DNA of 41,069 nt from positions 1 through 41,069 of the forward strand of contig DASWOP010000031.1 of the NCBI GenBank assembly GCA_036404255.1. The letters run 5' to 3'. Position numbers and translations under genes: made by a program. Below the pieces are notes generated by a model, which made no database searches, was not told the DNA's origin, and was given only the letters and a program-made list of their open reading frames with translations. The first letter of the stretch is position 1. Every line of letters begins with the position of its first letter. This document shows positions 1 through 9,978 of the stretch, one piece after another. This DNA comes from JARLFX01 sp036404255. Lineage in GTDB: Bacteria; Acidobacteriota; Terriglobia; Terriglobales; Acidobacteriaceae.

Positions 1-203
1 AGAGATGAGAGACGTTCGCGATTGCATTGCGATATAGAGCATTGGACTTCATGGTGTACCCCACTTTGAAACATGATTTCCGCAGAGTTGACTGCACTGC
101 GTTTGAACTCGAACCGAGAGAGAGCCGCGTGATGGTCTCCACTCCGGAAAAACTCTTGTCTGCGACAGACATCTTATCCACGTCAGATAGCTGCATGTTT
201 CTC

Positions 204-1979
204 CTAGTTCGTAAGCACGATGGTGACGACTGATAGCGGCGGCAGGACAATGCCTGACGAGTTGTAGCTGCCGAGATTGGCCCAGCGCTCACCCGTTGCG
301 ATGGGTGAAGAAAAGCTGCTGCGATAGACGACGGAACTGGCGTAACCGATGTTGGAAAGACTGAGCAGGAGACCGTCGGTTGCCGTGGAAGATACATTCA
401 GGGCAACGATGACGGTGGTCTTTGCGTCTGCGCTCCGGTACACGCTCACGCGCTCGTCTGTATTGTCTACAGCAGCGTTGTAGCGCACATAGCCGGGACG
501 AACGTAGTAACTGAAATGCTTCAGCGCATAGTAAGCATCGTTGTAGGACCAACCCGACGTAAACGCCCAGGAGGAGAGCGAGAAGGGGCTGTCAACGTAG
601 ATCAATCCCTGCTGGTCTACGGCCTGACCATTGCTGAGTGTGCTGGGCCAGGTGGCTTGCCAGTAGATGTAGGCATTGTCATTCGCATAGGTCAGCGCGT
701 TGTGAATGTTCCATGCCGTGTTGAAGCCGGGTGCAGCGTAGTACTCGGTTTCAAACTTCGCCGCCGTGGGATATGCCTGGTTCAGCGTCGTCAGCGGGGC
801 GATGTTGGCATCCGGATTGGAGCTGTTGTAGCTCACGTTGTAGAGATGATGAGCATAGGCGCTGATCTGCGATGGCTTGATCTGGGCCGCGATGTTGAGG
901 AAGCTGGTACTTGAGCTCAACGTTTCCGGCCCAACCATCTTTGGGGGCGCACTGATGGTCTGGAGCTTCTGATACACGGCATCAAAGGCCGATGCGTAGC
1001 TGGCATAGTTCGTGCCGTTATAGGTTGCCTCCGTGGGGTTGAAGCGGCAACCGTCGTAGGTGGCGGTGAAGTCTGGTTCATTCTGGATGGAGATGTACGC
1101 AGGCACCACTCCCTGTGCGGCATACGCGCTCAGCGAGTTGAGCCAGTAGTTCGCAAAGCCTGCATAGTCATACGATCCATTGGCCAGTGCGAGGGTGCCC
1201 GGCGTACCGGTGCAGACTCCGCCAGAGGATATGCAGCCGGAGGTGGAGCTATTGCTCTTGAGACTGGCGGGAGGAGACCACGAACTCATGAGCAGCGTGA
1301 GCGGTGTGCCGTGGGCGGCATTGGCGGCATTCACAACGAGCGGAGTATCGACGTCAAAGCCGGAGGCGGAGCTGCCACGGTAGAGATTCTGGATGCGCAG
1401 GTAGGTGAGACCGAGGCCGGTGGAAGGATCGAAGAGTGCTTTATAAATCGCGCTCTTATTCGGATGCTGGTCAAGATAGTTCAAGTAAAAAGCTTCTGCC
1501 GCACCGAATCCACTGATGACCTGGTTTGGGGTGTTGAAGGTGAATGACGCGTGCGCATTGATGCTGGATGGCGGAGGGGCGCTCGCGATGGTCAGAACGA
1601 CTGGCGAAGAGGTGCTGGCCGCGAAGCTGGAGGTTCCGGCGTAACTGGCCGTAAGTGTATGGCTGGTGCCGGCAGCAAAGCTGGTGAGGGCGTAGGTGGC
1701 TGTTCCGCCCGTGGCTATCGTTGCCGTACCCAGGATGGTTGAGCCATCGAGGAACGTGATGCTGCCCGTGGGGATTCCGCCGCCAGAGCTGATGGTAGCG
1801 GTGAGCGCTACGGTTGCGCCTTCGGCAGCAGGATTCGGCGAAGCAGCGAGGATAATTGCGGTGGCAGATGCTGCGGGAGGAGTGGAGCTACCAGAAGATG
1901 ATCCCGCGCCACCACAGCCGCCAAGCCATAGTGCCGAGGTAATAAGTAGTACCGCGAAATCGGACCGGAGACGAATCAT
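204..1979 (-). CDS. GH30 glucuronoxylanase-like lipoprotein with N-terminal Ig-like domain
   Basis: Predicted surface or periplasmic lipoprotein that cleaves a xylan-type beta-1,4 backbone. From the ATG at 1979 (AGGA about 7 nt upstream) the product is 591 aa; a longer frame reaches 2027 but would bury the signal peptide. Residues 1-22 are a lipoprotein signal ending in the lipobox LGGC (Cys22), followed by a Ser/Gly/Pro linker, one bacterial Ig-like (Big_3-type) domain at about 38-132, then a GH30 (beta/alpha)8 domain from about 140 with its C-terminal beta side domain. The likely acid/base is Glu301 in IQNEPD and the nucleophile Glu412 in ETEYY. Last gene of a minus-strand group behind the TonB-dependent receptor (77-nt gap), which fits surface hydrolysis feeding uptake. 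Whether it needs glucuronic-acid branches (GH30 subfamily 8 behaviour) cannot be read directly. Family call firm, exact specificity inferred. Confidence 0.85.
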   Translation of the reverse strand: MIRLRSDFAVLLITSALWLGGCGGAGSSSGSSTPPAASATAIILAASPNPAAEGATVALTATISSGGGIPTGSITFLDGSTILGTATIATGGTATYALTSFAAGTSHTLTASYAGTSSFAASTSSPVVLTIASAPPPSSINAHASFTFNTPNQVISGFGAAEAFYLNYLDQHPNKSAIYKALFDPSTGLGLTYLRIQNLYRGSSASGFDVDTPLVVNAANAAHGTPLTLLMSSWSPPASLKSNSSTSGCISSGGVCTGTPGTLALANGSYDYAGFANYWLNSLSAYAAQGVVPAYISIQNEPDFTATYDGCRFNPTEATYNGTNYASYASAFDAVYQKLQTISAPPKMVGPETLSSSTSFLNIAAQIKPSQISAYAHHLYNVSYNSSNPDANIAPLTTLNQAYPTAAKFETEYYAAPGFNTAWNIHNALTYANDNAYIYWQATWPSTLSNGQAVDQQGLIYVDSPFSLSSWAFTSGWSYNDAYYALKHFSYYVRPGYVRYNAAVDNTDERVSVYRSADAKTTVIVALNVSSTATDGLLLSLSNIGYASSVVYRSSFSSPIATGERWANLGSYNSSGIVLPPLSVVTIVLTN

Positions 1980-2056
1980 AGAGAATCCTGAAGTACGATG
2001 CTGCATGTAAAAAATGAAAGCGGCCACGCGCTCAATACTCGCGCGACCACTTCGAG

Positions 2057-5000
2057 TTAGAAGTTAAAGCGGCCGGAGACTTCGAGCACACGCCGCCCGG
2101 TCTTGTAACCTGCATAGCCAAAGCACTGCGAGCCCTTGACGCTGCAATTGCCACTTGGATCAGAGACGTTGAGCAGCGTTGCACTAGCGAAACTGTCACC
2201 TTTGAGCTGCAGGCTCGCCTCATTCTTGAAGCGCGAACTGAAGGCGGTAATGGGATGGTTCAGGAAGTTGAACGCCGACAGACTGAACTCCAGTTTCTTT
2301 GAGCCTTGCAGTGCAAAACCTTTCTTTAAGGTGAGGTCGGAGCTGAAGAAGCCCGGTCCGCGAACGTTGCCCATATTCGTTGGGCCGTTGACGCCGAATG
2401 GACCAATACCAAAGCACTTACCATTGATGTATTGGTTTTTCTTCAGGCCCGCAGCCGGATCGCATGTAAGCGTAGGCATCAGGTAGATGTCCGGAGTGCC
2501 CAACAGAGTCAGGCTGTCGAGGCTGAAGGCCCCATTGGCGGATGGCGGCGGAGCCGCACCATTGACCGAGTGAGCGGTGTTACCTGTGAGCGCCAGATCG
2601 GGGTTGTATGCGGCCTGCAGGTTGGGCCCACTCTGGAGTTGGGTGATTCCGCTGATGAACCAGCCGTTGACAATACCATTCAGCAGCCGGTGATTGAAGT
2701 GGAATAACTTGCCCTCGTCGAAGGAGTAGCTCGCGCCGGCTACATGGGTACGGTCAAAGGCAAGCGGACCGTAGTTGGCACGCAGGTTTGTAGGATCGAT
2801 GGAGAGGCCATTGCTGTAGCCGCCCTTCACGCCCTGCGCTTTGCTCCAGGTGTAGTTGAGGCCATAGTTCAATCTGCCTCGCTGGCGGTTCCAACTGACC
2901 TGCAGAGCGTTGTAGTTTGCATACACAATGTGACGCGGCACCTGGATGGCGGTGTAGAAGGGGTAAGGGCGAAAGTCGTTCTGCACCGCGGCTGAGGCCG
3001 AACCGGGAGTGACAACCTGACCGTAGTAGGTCATATCGTCTCTATTGGGATCGGGCTTGAACATTCCACCGAGCGGAATTGCGTTGATGTTCTGTATATC
3101 CGCCTTGGTCGTAGGCGATACGGCATCTGTCAGTACATGGTGGCTCTGATTGCCGACATAGGCAATTTCAAAGACAGACTGCCAGGGCATCCGTTGCGAA
3201 ACCGTGAGACTGTAGGTCTCTGTAAGCGCCTGCTGATCATCCTTCGGATCGAGAGCGGAGACGGTAGGGCAACCGGTCGTTCCACTGTCGTTGCACACGA
3301 ATCCGCCCGCGGTCTTATCAACCTGGGGAAGGCTGATACCCGCTCCGCCTGCGCTGCCAATAATCACTCCTTGCGCGGTGGCGGCAGCGGCTGAATAGTC
3401 GTTCCACGAATCATGCGAACGATACATGCCCCAGCCACCGCGGATGATGGTGGCGCCGTTGCCGTATAGATCGTAGGACAAGCCAACACGTGGGGAGACG
3501 TAGACGAAGCGTGAGGGCGAGCCGGAGAGTGGAAGGTTGGAGCTGCCGGGTTTGCCATCGCCATGCCAGCGCATGCCGGGGAGTGTGCCAAGAGTCTTGG
3601 GGTCCGTTGCATACGCCGCGGAACTGAAGGTCGCAAGACCGAGTCCGTGACTCTCCACCCAGGGGCCAAGATGATCGAAGCGAACACCGAAATCCAACGT
3701 AAGCTTTTTAGTCGCCTTCCAGGAATCCTGACCGAACCACGAGAAGGTGGTGTAGTACAACCGCGTGGCGGGGTTGTAGTTCTGCTGGAAGAACTGATCG
3801 GCATAGCCGAGCAGGAAGTCGGCAAGATAGTTTGCACCACAACCGCTAAACGCATTGGCGCAGTTGGTAACAGGATGAAGTACACCCGTGTAGTTGGGGT
3901 CCGTGGAGGGGTGGGTGTCGGGTGAAGTGGGTACATAGTATTCCGTGATCTGACCCTGGGTTGCCGGGGTCAGGTTGGTCTGGTTGGCGGTGTCGCGCTC
4001 GAAGTAGACACCGAACTTGAGGGTGTGCGATCTCACCAGCCAGGAGAAGTTGTCGCCTGCGTTGGGGATGAATTTCCTCGAAATGTAGCGGCCATTACTG
4101 AAATCGGGGAAGATGCCTAGCGGGAGGCCGTGCACGCCGTAGTCATCCAACTGCGGATATTGTCCGCTTGCATTGGGATAGAGGCCGTGGTACGGGTAGC
4201 CAATGGTGGTCTTCATCAGCTTATTCTGGTCCTGCGATACATAGTAGTTCGCAACATAGGCAAGCGCGGCAAAGGTCTCATTCGTCATGTTCGCGTTGAA
4301 GGTATGGGAGAAGTTCACGCTCGCCGTGTTGGAGACACTATTGGAATAGATCTTGCCCGGCGTATTGACTCCTCCCTGAAGCGATCCGCCTGCGGAAGGA
4401 GAGTAATAGATCTGCTCGGGAATATTGCTGGTGGTGCCGTATTGAGCACCGTAGACGCCATAGAGCTTATTGTTGTCGTTGAAACCATAATCAACACGCG
4501 TGTGGATCTGGTAGAGATCGGGGTTTTCGGTGTTGATCGACTGCCAGTTGTATCCATTGGTATTGGTGATGTTGGGCAGGGGCATGACAGACAGAAGGGC
4601 TGCGGCACCAGGATCGAACGATGCGGCACCGCTGCCGAACTTTCCATTGTTAATGACGCCTGGGGTGCTCGACAAAGGAGTGCCTGTGAAGGTACTCATG
4701 TTATCCGGCGGAGCGCAGACATGAAAATAGTTCGATAGATCGCCGCTGGAAGTGCATTTGTTTTTAATGTCGGTCGTAGATTGACCAAGGTATGTGGCCA
4801 GCTCATTCAGGCTGAAGTCTCCGTTGCGCATGTTTGCCGTGGGAACCAGCGCATTGATATAGGACTTCAGCGGCGAACCGTAGGCGTAGACGTTGCGCTG
4901 CACATAATCTTCAGCGCCGAGGAAGAAGGTCAGCTTCTTCTGGCTATTGAAGTTTGTATGGGGAATCTTGACCGGGCCGCTGATGTTGAAGCCGGGATAG

Positions 5001-5890
5001 AGATAGCGATCACTAAGGCTCGGCAGGCCCAGGTATTTGATGAACCAATCGGTTGCGTTCATCTGGTGCGTGCGGGCGTAGAGATAGATCGAGCCATGGT
5101 AAGACGCTGTGCCGGATTTTCCGACTGCGGTGATGACGGTTGGGCCCTTTGCGGTGTCGGCACCAAAGTTTGAAGTTTCAATTTTTACTTCGGACACCAT
5201 ATCCATATTCACGGTCTGCGTCTGGCCGCTTTGGCCGCCGGGATCGGTAATATTTGCGCCGTCAGAGATGATGCTGGTGCCATTGCCCAGGCCACCGTTG
5301 CCAATATAGTTGCCCAGCCCCGAACCCTGGCCAACTACCTCAGCGCTGCCGCCGGCTCCGCCATTGTCAAGACCGTTCTGCAGGATGGCGAAACCGGGCT
5401 GCGTCTTCAGCAGTTCGGTCACTTCGCGGCCTACTGTGGCCAGCTTCTGGATGTCCCTCGACGTGATGAGCGAACTGCGCTCGCCGGTGGTCGGTAACTG
5501 ATCCGTTGCCGTCACAGTCACATCCGCGCTGACGTCGCCAACCTTGAGCGTGAGCGAAGATAAACTCCTCACGTCGTTCGGATGCAACTCAATTCCCTTC
5601 TCCGTGAGCGAACTAAAACCGGCGCTGCGGAGATACAGGGAGTAGGTGCCGGTAGGCACGGCGTTGAACTGAAAGACACCGGTCTTGTTTGTGGTGGTCT
5701 TGCGAACGTCGTGAGACGCCTCGTTGATCAGCGTGACGGTGACACCGGGCAGACGTGCACCGGAGGGATCGCTCACGATTCCACCGAGCGAGGCATTCAC
5801 TGTCTGCGCCATGGCGTGCGGTAAGCAGATGGATGCGCAGATCAGCATGGTGATGACGAAGAGAAAGAGACTGCGAGTCGAGGTTTTCAT
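2057..5890 (-). CDS. TonB-dependent receptor with carboxypeptidase-regulatory-like domain
   Basis: Outer-membrane TonB-dependent transporter, probably for xylo-oligosaccharides. I place the start at the ATG at 5890 (AAGGTG about 9 nt upstream), giving 1277 aa with a clean signal peptide (about residues 1-29, ending HAMAQ); an upstream in-frame start at 5998 would add 36 residues and overlap the previous gene. A CarboxypepD_reg-like beta-sandwich (about 30-115, GGIVSDPSGARLPGVTV) is followed by a plug domain (about 130-260) and a long beta-barrel ending in phenylalanine (SGRFNF), as outer-membrane beta-signals do. The size and layout match the Oar-like receptors expanded in Acidobacteriota. 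It sits between an NHL/Ig protein and a GH30 lipoprotein. No SusD-type partner is present in the window. Substrate is inferred from neighbours only. Confidence 0.93.
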   Translation of the reverse strand: MKTSTRSLFLFVITMLICASICLPHAMAQTVNASLGGIVSDPSGARLPGVTVTLINEASHDVRKTTTNKTGVFQFNAVPTGTYSLYLRSAGFSSLTEKGIELHPNDVRSLSSLTLKVGDVSADVTVTATDQLPTTGERSSLITSRDIQKLATVGREVTELLKTQPGFAILQNGLDNGGAGGSAEVVGQGSGLGNYIGNGGLGNGTSIISDGANITDPGGQSGQTQTVNMDMVSEVKIETSNFGADTAKGPTVITAVGKSGTASYHGSIYLYARTHQMNATDWFIKYLGLPSLSDRYLYPGFNISGPVKIPHTNFNSQKKLTFFLGAEDYVQRNVYAYGSPLKSYINALVPTANMRNGDFSLNELATYLGQSTTDIKNKCTSSGDLSNYFHVCAPPDNMSTFTGTPLSSTPGVINNGKFGSGAASFDPGAAALLSVMPLPNITNTNGYNWQSINTENPDLYQIHTRVDYGFNDNNKLYGVYGAQYGTTSNIPEQIYYSPSAGGSLQGGVNTPGKIYSNSVSNTASVNFSHTFNANMTNETFAALAYVANYYVSQDQNKLMKTTIGYPYHGLYPNASGQYPQLDDYGVHGLPLGIFPDFSNGRYISRKFIPNAGDNFSWLVRSHTLKFGVYFERDTANQTNLTPATQGQITEYYVPTSPDTHPSTDPNYTGVLHPVTNCANAFSGCGANYLADFLLGYADQFFQQNYNPATRLYYTTFSWFGQDSWKATKKLTLDFGVRFDHLGPWVESHGLGLATFSSAAYATDPKTLGTLPGMRWHGDGKPGSSNLPLSGSPSRFVYVSPRVGLSYDLYGNGATIIRGGWGMYRSHDSWNDYSAAAATAQGVIIGSAGGAGISLPQVDKTAGGFVCNDSGTTGCPTVSALDPKDDQQALTETYSLTVSQRMPWQSVFEIAYVGNQSHHVLTDAVSPTTKADIQNINAIPLGGMFKPDPNRDDMTYYGQVVTPGSASAAVQNDFRPYPFYTAIQVPRHIVYANYNALQVSWNRQRGRLNYGLNYTWSKAQGVKGGYSNGLSIDPTNLRANYGPLAFDRTHVAGASYSFDEGKLFHFNHRLLNGIVNGWFISGITQLQSGPNLQAAYNPDLALTGNTAHSVNGAAPPPSANGAFSLDSLTLLGTPDIYLMPTLTCDPAAGLKKNQYINGKCFGIGPFGVNGPTNMGNVRGPGFFSSDLTLKKGFALQGSKKLEFSLSAFNFLNHPITAFSSRFKNEASLQLKGDSFASATLLNVSDPSGNCSVKGSQCFGYAGYKTGRRVLEVSGRFNF

Positions 5891-5994
5891 GTGGCCAGTC
5901 ACCTTATTTCCTTGGTAGAGCATGGAGTTCGCCTGGGTCTGCATTACCGCGGATTCCGCTGGAAATGCCGTATGCAGGTGCCGCAATCGGAGCG

Positions 5995-8900
5995 TCATTT
6001 CGTCACCGTCAAATTGACCGTGGCTGTAGCCGAGACACCGGTTCCGCTTGCCGTTATCGTGATGGGATATTGCCCGGCTGGCGTCGGTGCATCAAAACCG
6101 CTGCCGCATCCAACCATGGCGGAGAAGGCCATGCCGGAGAGCATCAGCAGAGCAACAATGGCCAGGCGTGGAAGCTTTCTTCCGCGGCAGAAGTATCCCA
6201 GCGGCGCAATGAGTAGAAATGCCAGCGAGATGGGGATGTAGTGGCGCGTTCCCGGAATCCGCAACCTGGCTATGGGTGGCGGAGCAACGACAGGAACCTG
6301 ACCGGTGAGAATCTCAAGGGTCAGTGTCTGTGGAGTGCCACCGGCTAAGTTGAAGGCATTGGGGCCAATACTGCAGGCAGAGTTCGCAGGCAGGCCGGAG
6401 CAGCTCAGAACAACAGTGCCGCTGAAACCGGAGAGCGACGAAACGGTGAGTGTCAATGTTCCCGTACCCGAGGAAGGAACGGTCAGGTTGGAGGTTAGCG
6501 GCGTCAGGAGCAGGCCGGGGTTCCCGATAATCACGGCCTGCGGCGTGGAGGTTGAACTGTTGTAGTTCACGTCGCCTCCATACACCGCCGTGATCTGATC
6601 CGTGCCGGCAGGCAGAGCGGTGGTGGTAGCGGTTGCCGTGTATACGCCCGCTGACGGCGTGATAGCTGCCGTTCCCAGCGCAGTGGTTCCGTAGTAAAAC
6701 GTCACCGTTTGAGTAGGCGCAGTGGGTGTAGAGGGCACAACAGTCGCCGTCATCGTTATAGTGTCGGTGACCTTGCCGCTCTCGGGGCTGTGGTACGTGC
6801 CGACAACGGCAAGCGTAGTGGTGGTGCTGGCTTTCGCTACGGTGAAGGAGAGCGAGCCCGTGCTGGAAGCATAGTTGGTGTCGCCGCTATAGCTTACGGA
6901 GACAACGTTGATTCCGGCATTCAGGCTGCCCAGCGTAAAGGAGGCAGTGCCCGTACTGCTGATCGTCTGAATTGGATATTGCGGCTGACCGTTGAGCACA
7001 AAGGTGACCTTCCCGGTCGCAGGGGTGCCGGTGGAGGTATACGTCAGGGTCGCAGCCACGGAGACGCTCTGGCCGTAGGCCGGAGTGCCAGTGGGCGAGG
7101 TTACTGCAACGGTAATTGCGGTGTGCGGCAGGTTGGTGCCGGTACCGGTGAGCAGAAGTTGCGGTGTGATCGTGTTGGCTGCGTTTGTTCCAGGGAACGT
7201 CAGCATATCCGTGACCACGCCGGTGCTTGACGGAGTAAACGTAGCGGCAACCGTGCAGGTAGATCCACCAGTCAACGTCAGATTGGCAGTGCAACCGCCG
7301 GACGAGGGTGAGGTAATCGTGAAGTTGCCGGTGGAGCCGAACTGGGTGTAAAGCTGGCTGCCCAGGGTGAGCGAATTCGTCCCGGCACTCCCGATCACTG
7401 AGGTCAATTGCGCCGTCGTGCTGGCGGTATCCGCGCTGCCCAGATCCAAGGTACCCTGCGTCCGCACAATCCTGGTTACGGTCGCATTCGTCGAGTCGTC
7501 CACATAGATATTGCCGACGGAGTCCAGAGCCATGTTTGCAGGCTTGGCAATGGTGAGGCCCACGCGATAGAGATCGTTGGTATTGGGAGAACCGCCCTCG
7601 TAAGGCAGCCGGATGACACGCAGATTGCCTGCATCCACCACATACACGCTGCCAGAAGGATCAACGGCGACCGATCCTGGCTGGCTTAAGCCCGCCCCAA
7701 CGCTGATGACGCTACCCGTCAGCGGGGATATCCTGGTAATGGAGCTTGCCGACTGATCCGCAATATAGAGGTTGTCGGCGGTGTCGGTGGCAAGGCCCAC
7801 AGGTGTGGTAAAGCCGGAGCCAACCGTGTTGAGATCGGCTGAATTCAGAGTTCCCGCGGTATTCACGAGTTTGAGAACGCGGCGATTGGAGCTGTCTCCT
7901 ATGTAGAGGCTGCCGGTGGAATCAGAAGCCAGTGCCGTAGGGCCGTTTGTTCCGGTAAATACCGTGCTCTGTGCGCTGGAACTGAGTGCGCCGCTCACGA
8001 TGGGAACTTCTACAACGCGGCCATTGCCAGAGTCACCGATGAAGAGGTTGCCCGCGCCATCCACTGCAACACCGGTCGGGCCGGTAAGCCCGGAGCCTAC
8101 CGTTGTTCCGGTAGACGAGCCCGAGGCGAAGCGGTAGACCGCATTGTTGGTGGTGTCTGCAACGTAGAGATTGCCCGCGGTGTCCAGCGCCATACCTGCA
8201 GGCGCCTTCCATCCGGTGCCAATAGCGCTCGCCGTACCGGGATCGACCACCTGGGCTGCTCCAAGTCCAGTGCCAGAGAGATAGGCCGTTGCAACCGCTA
8301 CACCACTCGCGTTGCTCAGGATAATGGCACCCTTTTGCAGGCCAACGGCGGTTGGCGTGTAGGTGACGGTGATGGTGCAATTCGAACCGGAACTGTACGC
8401 CGTAGCCACAGCACAGGTTCCGCCGGTGATGGCAAACGACGATGCGCTGGCACTTGTCAGCGCAATTCCAGTCAGCGTAGCGGACGCGGAGAAGGTAACG
8501 CTCAGCGTCTTTGCTGCCGTGGTGGTCCCAATGGCTGTCGAGCCCAGGTTAAGACTCCAGGGCGTGGCTATGTTCAGGTTGGTTCCGCCGGAGTAGCCGG
8601 TGTAGAAGATGCGGCCCACTGGATCTATACCGACGCCATTTGCAGAGTAGTAGTACGCGAGTTTGTAGAGCTTGCTCGGCTGCGGCGTGCCCAGTGTGAC
8701 GGTAGTGCCAGTGATGGTTGCCGGCGATGCCGGCATAATGAAGATCGCGTTGGAGTCGTTATCTGTAACGTACAGGTTGTTATACCGGTCCACACTGATT
8801 CCGGCCGGCTTGGCGATGGTGACACTGCTATTGATCCGAGTGCAGGTCGACGGCGTGCAGGTGGTCGTGGTGCCTTTAGGAATCATGTAGATGTTGGTTC

Positions 8901-9639
8901 CATCCACGTAATAGACATTGCCAGACGAATCGGTCGTGATCTGCGCTGCGTTTGTGTGCGGGAGGCCGGAAGCCAGCAGGATTGCAGTCGTATTCTTATC
9001 TGGAAGGCCGGTCATATTGCCTGCGTAGTCTTTGTAGGAAGGCCATTCCAGGATGCGATTCGTGGCACCTCCGTTTTCGTATGCTTCTGACACATAGAAA
9101 TTTCCGTTAGCATCCCGGGTGATATCCGTCGGTTGAATATAGCCGTTTGGCGAACCCGCACTTAACGCAGAGCAGGAAGACGTTATTGCAGCGGGCGATA
9201 GTGGACATGGTGCCAGGAGACTGGAATCAGCTGTCGGCGTATACCCTCCATTTACATACGGCACGACCACAAAATACGGATTTGAACTGCTGTAAAGTGC
9301 AGGGACCCAGAGGTTATTGGTATACGGATCTATGTAGACGTTCTGGTCCGACCCGACACCCGTCACCACTGCGACCGGAGTGGCGGTGCCATGCACAATT
9401 TCATACACCGTCTTATCCGTTGTGCTCAGATAGAACACATCGCCCAGACTGTTCACCGCTACATGGCCTGAGTTACCAGCGATGGTCGCAATTGTCTGGG
9501 TGCTCACAATTGAAGCGGCAGGGATGGTCTGCCCCCGCAGGCCGGTTGGTGCAAGCAAACCCAGCAGAAGAACGAGAAGGCCGGACAACATCGGCATGCT
9601 TCTGGTCCGGCAGATCGTGGTGATGAGCAACTTATGCAT
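5995..9639 (-). CDS. Secreted NHL-repeat / Ig-like repeat protein with C-terminal membrane hairpin
   Basis: Large exported beta-rich protein, function unknown; possibly an adhesin or carbohydrate-binding partner of the receptor encoded just downstream. The ATG at 9639 (GGAG 7 nt upstream) gives 1214 aa with a signal peptide ending LRGQ; an upstream frame to 9753 would run through the likely operator. The first half holds NHL-type beta-propeller repeats (recurring A-D-x-x-G-N-L-Y-V/I-A-D), interrupted by a choice-of-anchor/ASPM-like Ig domain, then more NHL repeats, a second such Ig domain and tandem Big_3-type Ig domains (VSYSGDTNY, AVYGGDVNY). The last about 95 residues are odd: a hydrophobic segment, an Arg/Lys-rich turn, a second hydrophobic segment ending VGCGSG, then a final Ig strand (TPAGQYPITITASG). 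It is the first gene of the minus-strand group and shares a divergent promoter region with the GH3 operon. Confidence 0.85.
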   Translation of the reverse strand: MHKLLITTICRTRSMPMLSGLLVLLLGLLAPTGLRGQTIPAASIVSTQTIATIAGNSGHVAVNSLGDVFYLSTTDKTVYEIVHGTATPVAVVTGVGSDQNVYIDPYTNNLWVPALYSSSNPYFVVVPYVNGGYTPTADSSLLAPCPLSPAAITSSCSALSAGSPNGYIQPTDITRDANGNFYVSEAYENGGATNRILEWPSYKDYAGNMTGLPDKNTTAILLASGLPHTNAAQITTDSSGNVYYVDGTNIYMIPKGTTTTCTPSTCTRINSSVTIAKPAGISVDRYNNLYVTDNDSNAIFIMPASPATITGTTVTLGTPQPSKLYKLAYYYSANGVGIDPVGRIFYTGYSGGTNLNIATPWSLNLGSTAIGTTTAAKTLSVTFSASATLTGIALTSASASSFAITGGTCAVATAYSSGSNCTITVTYTPTAVGLQKGAIILSNASGVAVATAYLSGTGLGAAQVVDPGTASAIGTGWKAPAGMALDTAGNLYVADTTNNAVYRFASGSSTGTTVGSGLTGPTGVAVDGAGNLFIGDSGNGRVVEVPIVSGALSSSAQSTVFTGTNGPTALASDSTGSLYIGDSSNRRVLKLVNTAGTLNSADLNTVGSGFTTPVGLATDTADNLYIADQSASSITRISPLTGSVISVGAGLSQPGSVAVDPSGSVYVVDAGNLRVIRLPYEGGSPNTNDLYRVGLTIAKPANMALDSVGNIYVDDSTNATVTRIVRTQGTLDLGSADTASTTAQLTSVIGSAGTNSLTLGSQLYTQFGSTGNFTITSPSSGGCTANLTLTGGSTCTVAATFTPSSTGVVTDMLTFPGTNAANTITPQLLLTGTGTNLPHTAITVAVTSPTGTPAYGQSVSVAATLTYTSTGTPATGKVTFVLNGQPQYPIQTISSTGTASFTLGSLNAGINVVSVSYSGDTNYASSTGSLSFTVAKASTTTTLAVVGTYHSPESGKVTDTITMTATVVPSTPTAPTQTVTFYYGTTALGTAAITPSAGVYTATATTTALPAGTDQITAVYGGDVNYNSSTSTPQAVIIGNPGLLLTPLTSNLTVPSSGTGTLTLTVSSLSGFSGTVVLSCSGLPANSACSIGPNAFNLAGGTPQTLTLEILTGQVPVVAPPPIARLRIPGTRHYIPISLAFLLIAPLGYFCRGRKLPRLAIVALLMLSGMAFSAMVGCGSGFDAPTPAGQYPITITASGTGVSATATVNLTVTK

Positions 9640-9978
9640 AATCGGACTCCAAGTCTGAATCGTCATTCCCAAATCGTTATCCAACTGCAGACTGAGCTGC
9701 GCAGGAACTGGATAACGTTTACTGCAATTCTTCCGTTTTTGTTTGCATCTCAAACGAACTATATAAACCTTTACATTTGAATGCCGATTTCAGGTGCCTA
9801 TTTTGTTGGAACTCTTGAGCGCAGAAAACAATACCTAGTGATGTCTATGCAAGTCAAGTACAAATAATTGGAGATTTCACGCAATCCAATTTTCGCGTCC
9901 CAGGAAGCTGCTATTGCTTTTGTTTTGCCCTCAAGCTAAAGTTGCCTGCAAGACCTAAGTCGTGGGAGATCATGCATT
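9640..9978. promoter_or_regulatory. Divergent promoter region between receptor group and glucuronoxylan operon
   Basis: This 339-bp AT-richer gap separates the minus-strand NHL/receptor/GH30 genes from the plus-strand GH3 operon. It contains a 21-bp ROK-type operator candidate at 9738-9758 (listed separately), directly next to a minus-strand -10-like TATAGT (9763-9758). There is a 7-bp inverted repeat AATTGGA/TCCAATT (9866-9872 and 9885-9891, 12-nt spacer). A possible plus-strand sigma70 pair is TTGCTT (9914-9919) and TAAAGT (9937-9942), 17 nt apart, about 37 nt before the GH3 start. Motifs are visible; promoter function is inferred. Confidence 0.5.
9738..9758. promoter_or_regulatory. Candidate ROK (XylR-like) operator, copy 1
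   Basis: Imperfect palindrome with left half TTTGTTTG, 5-nt centre CATCT and right half CAAACGAA. The GTTTG/CAAAC core is perfectly symmetric. Spacing and half-sites match the palindrome at 21061-21081 beside the ROK regulator, and resemble GTTTGTT-type half-sites of XylR operators. It abuts a minus-strand TATAGT, where a bound repressor would block transcription of the NHL/receptor/GH30 group. Confidence 0.5.

Noticed and set aside
27..233. 68-aa plus-strand open frame at the window edge
   Set aside because: No ribosome-binding site, no recognisable domain, and it runs into the 3' end of the GH30 gene; probably chance.
9799..9833. Possible third ROK operator (TATTTTGTT and AAAACAATA)
   Set aside because: Arms match at only about seven of nine positions and the 17-nt spacer differs from the 5-nt centre of the two good sites.
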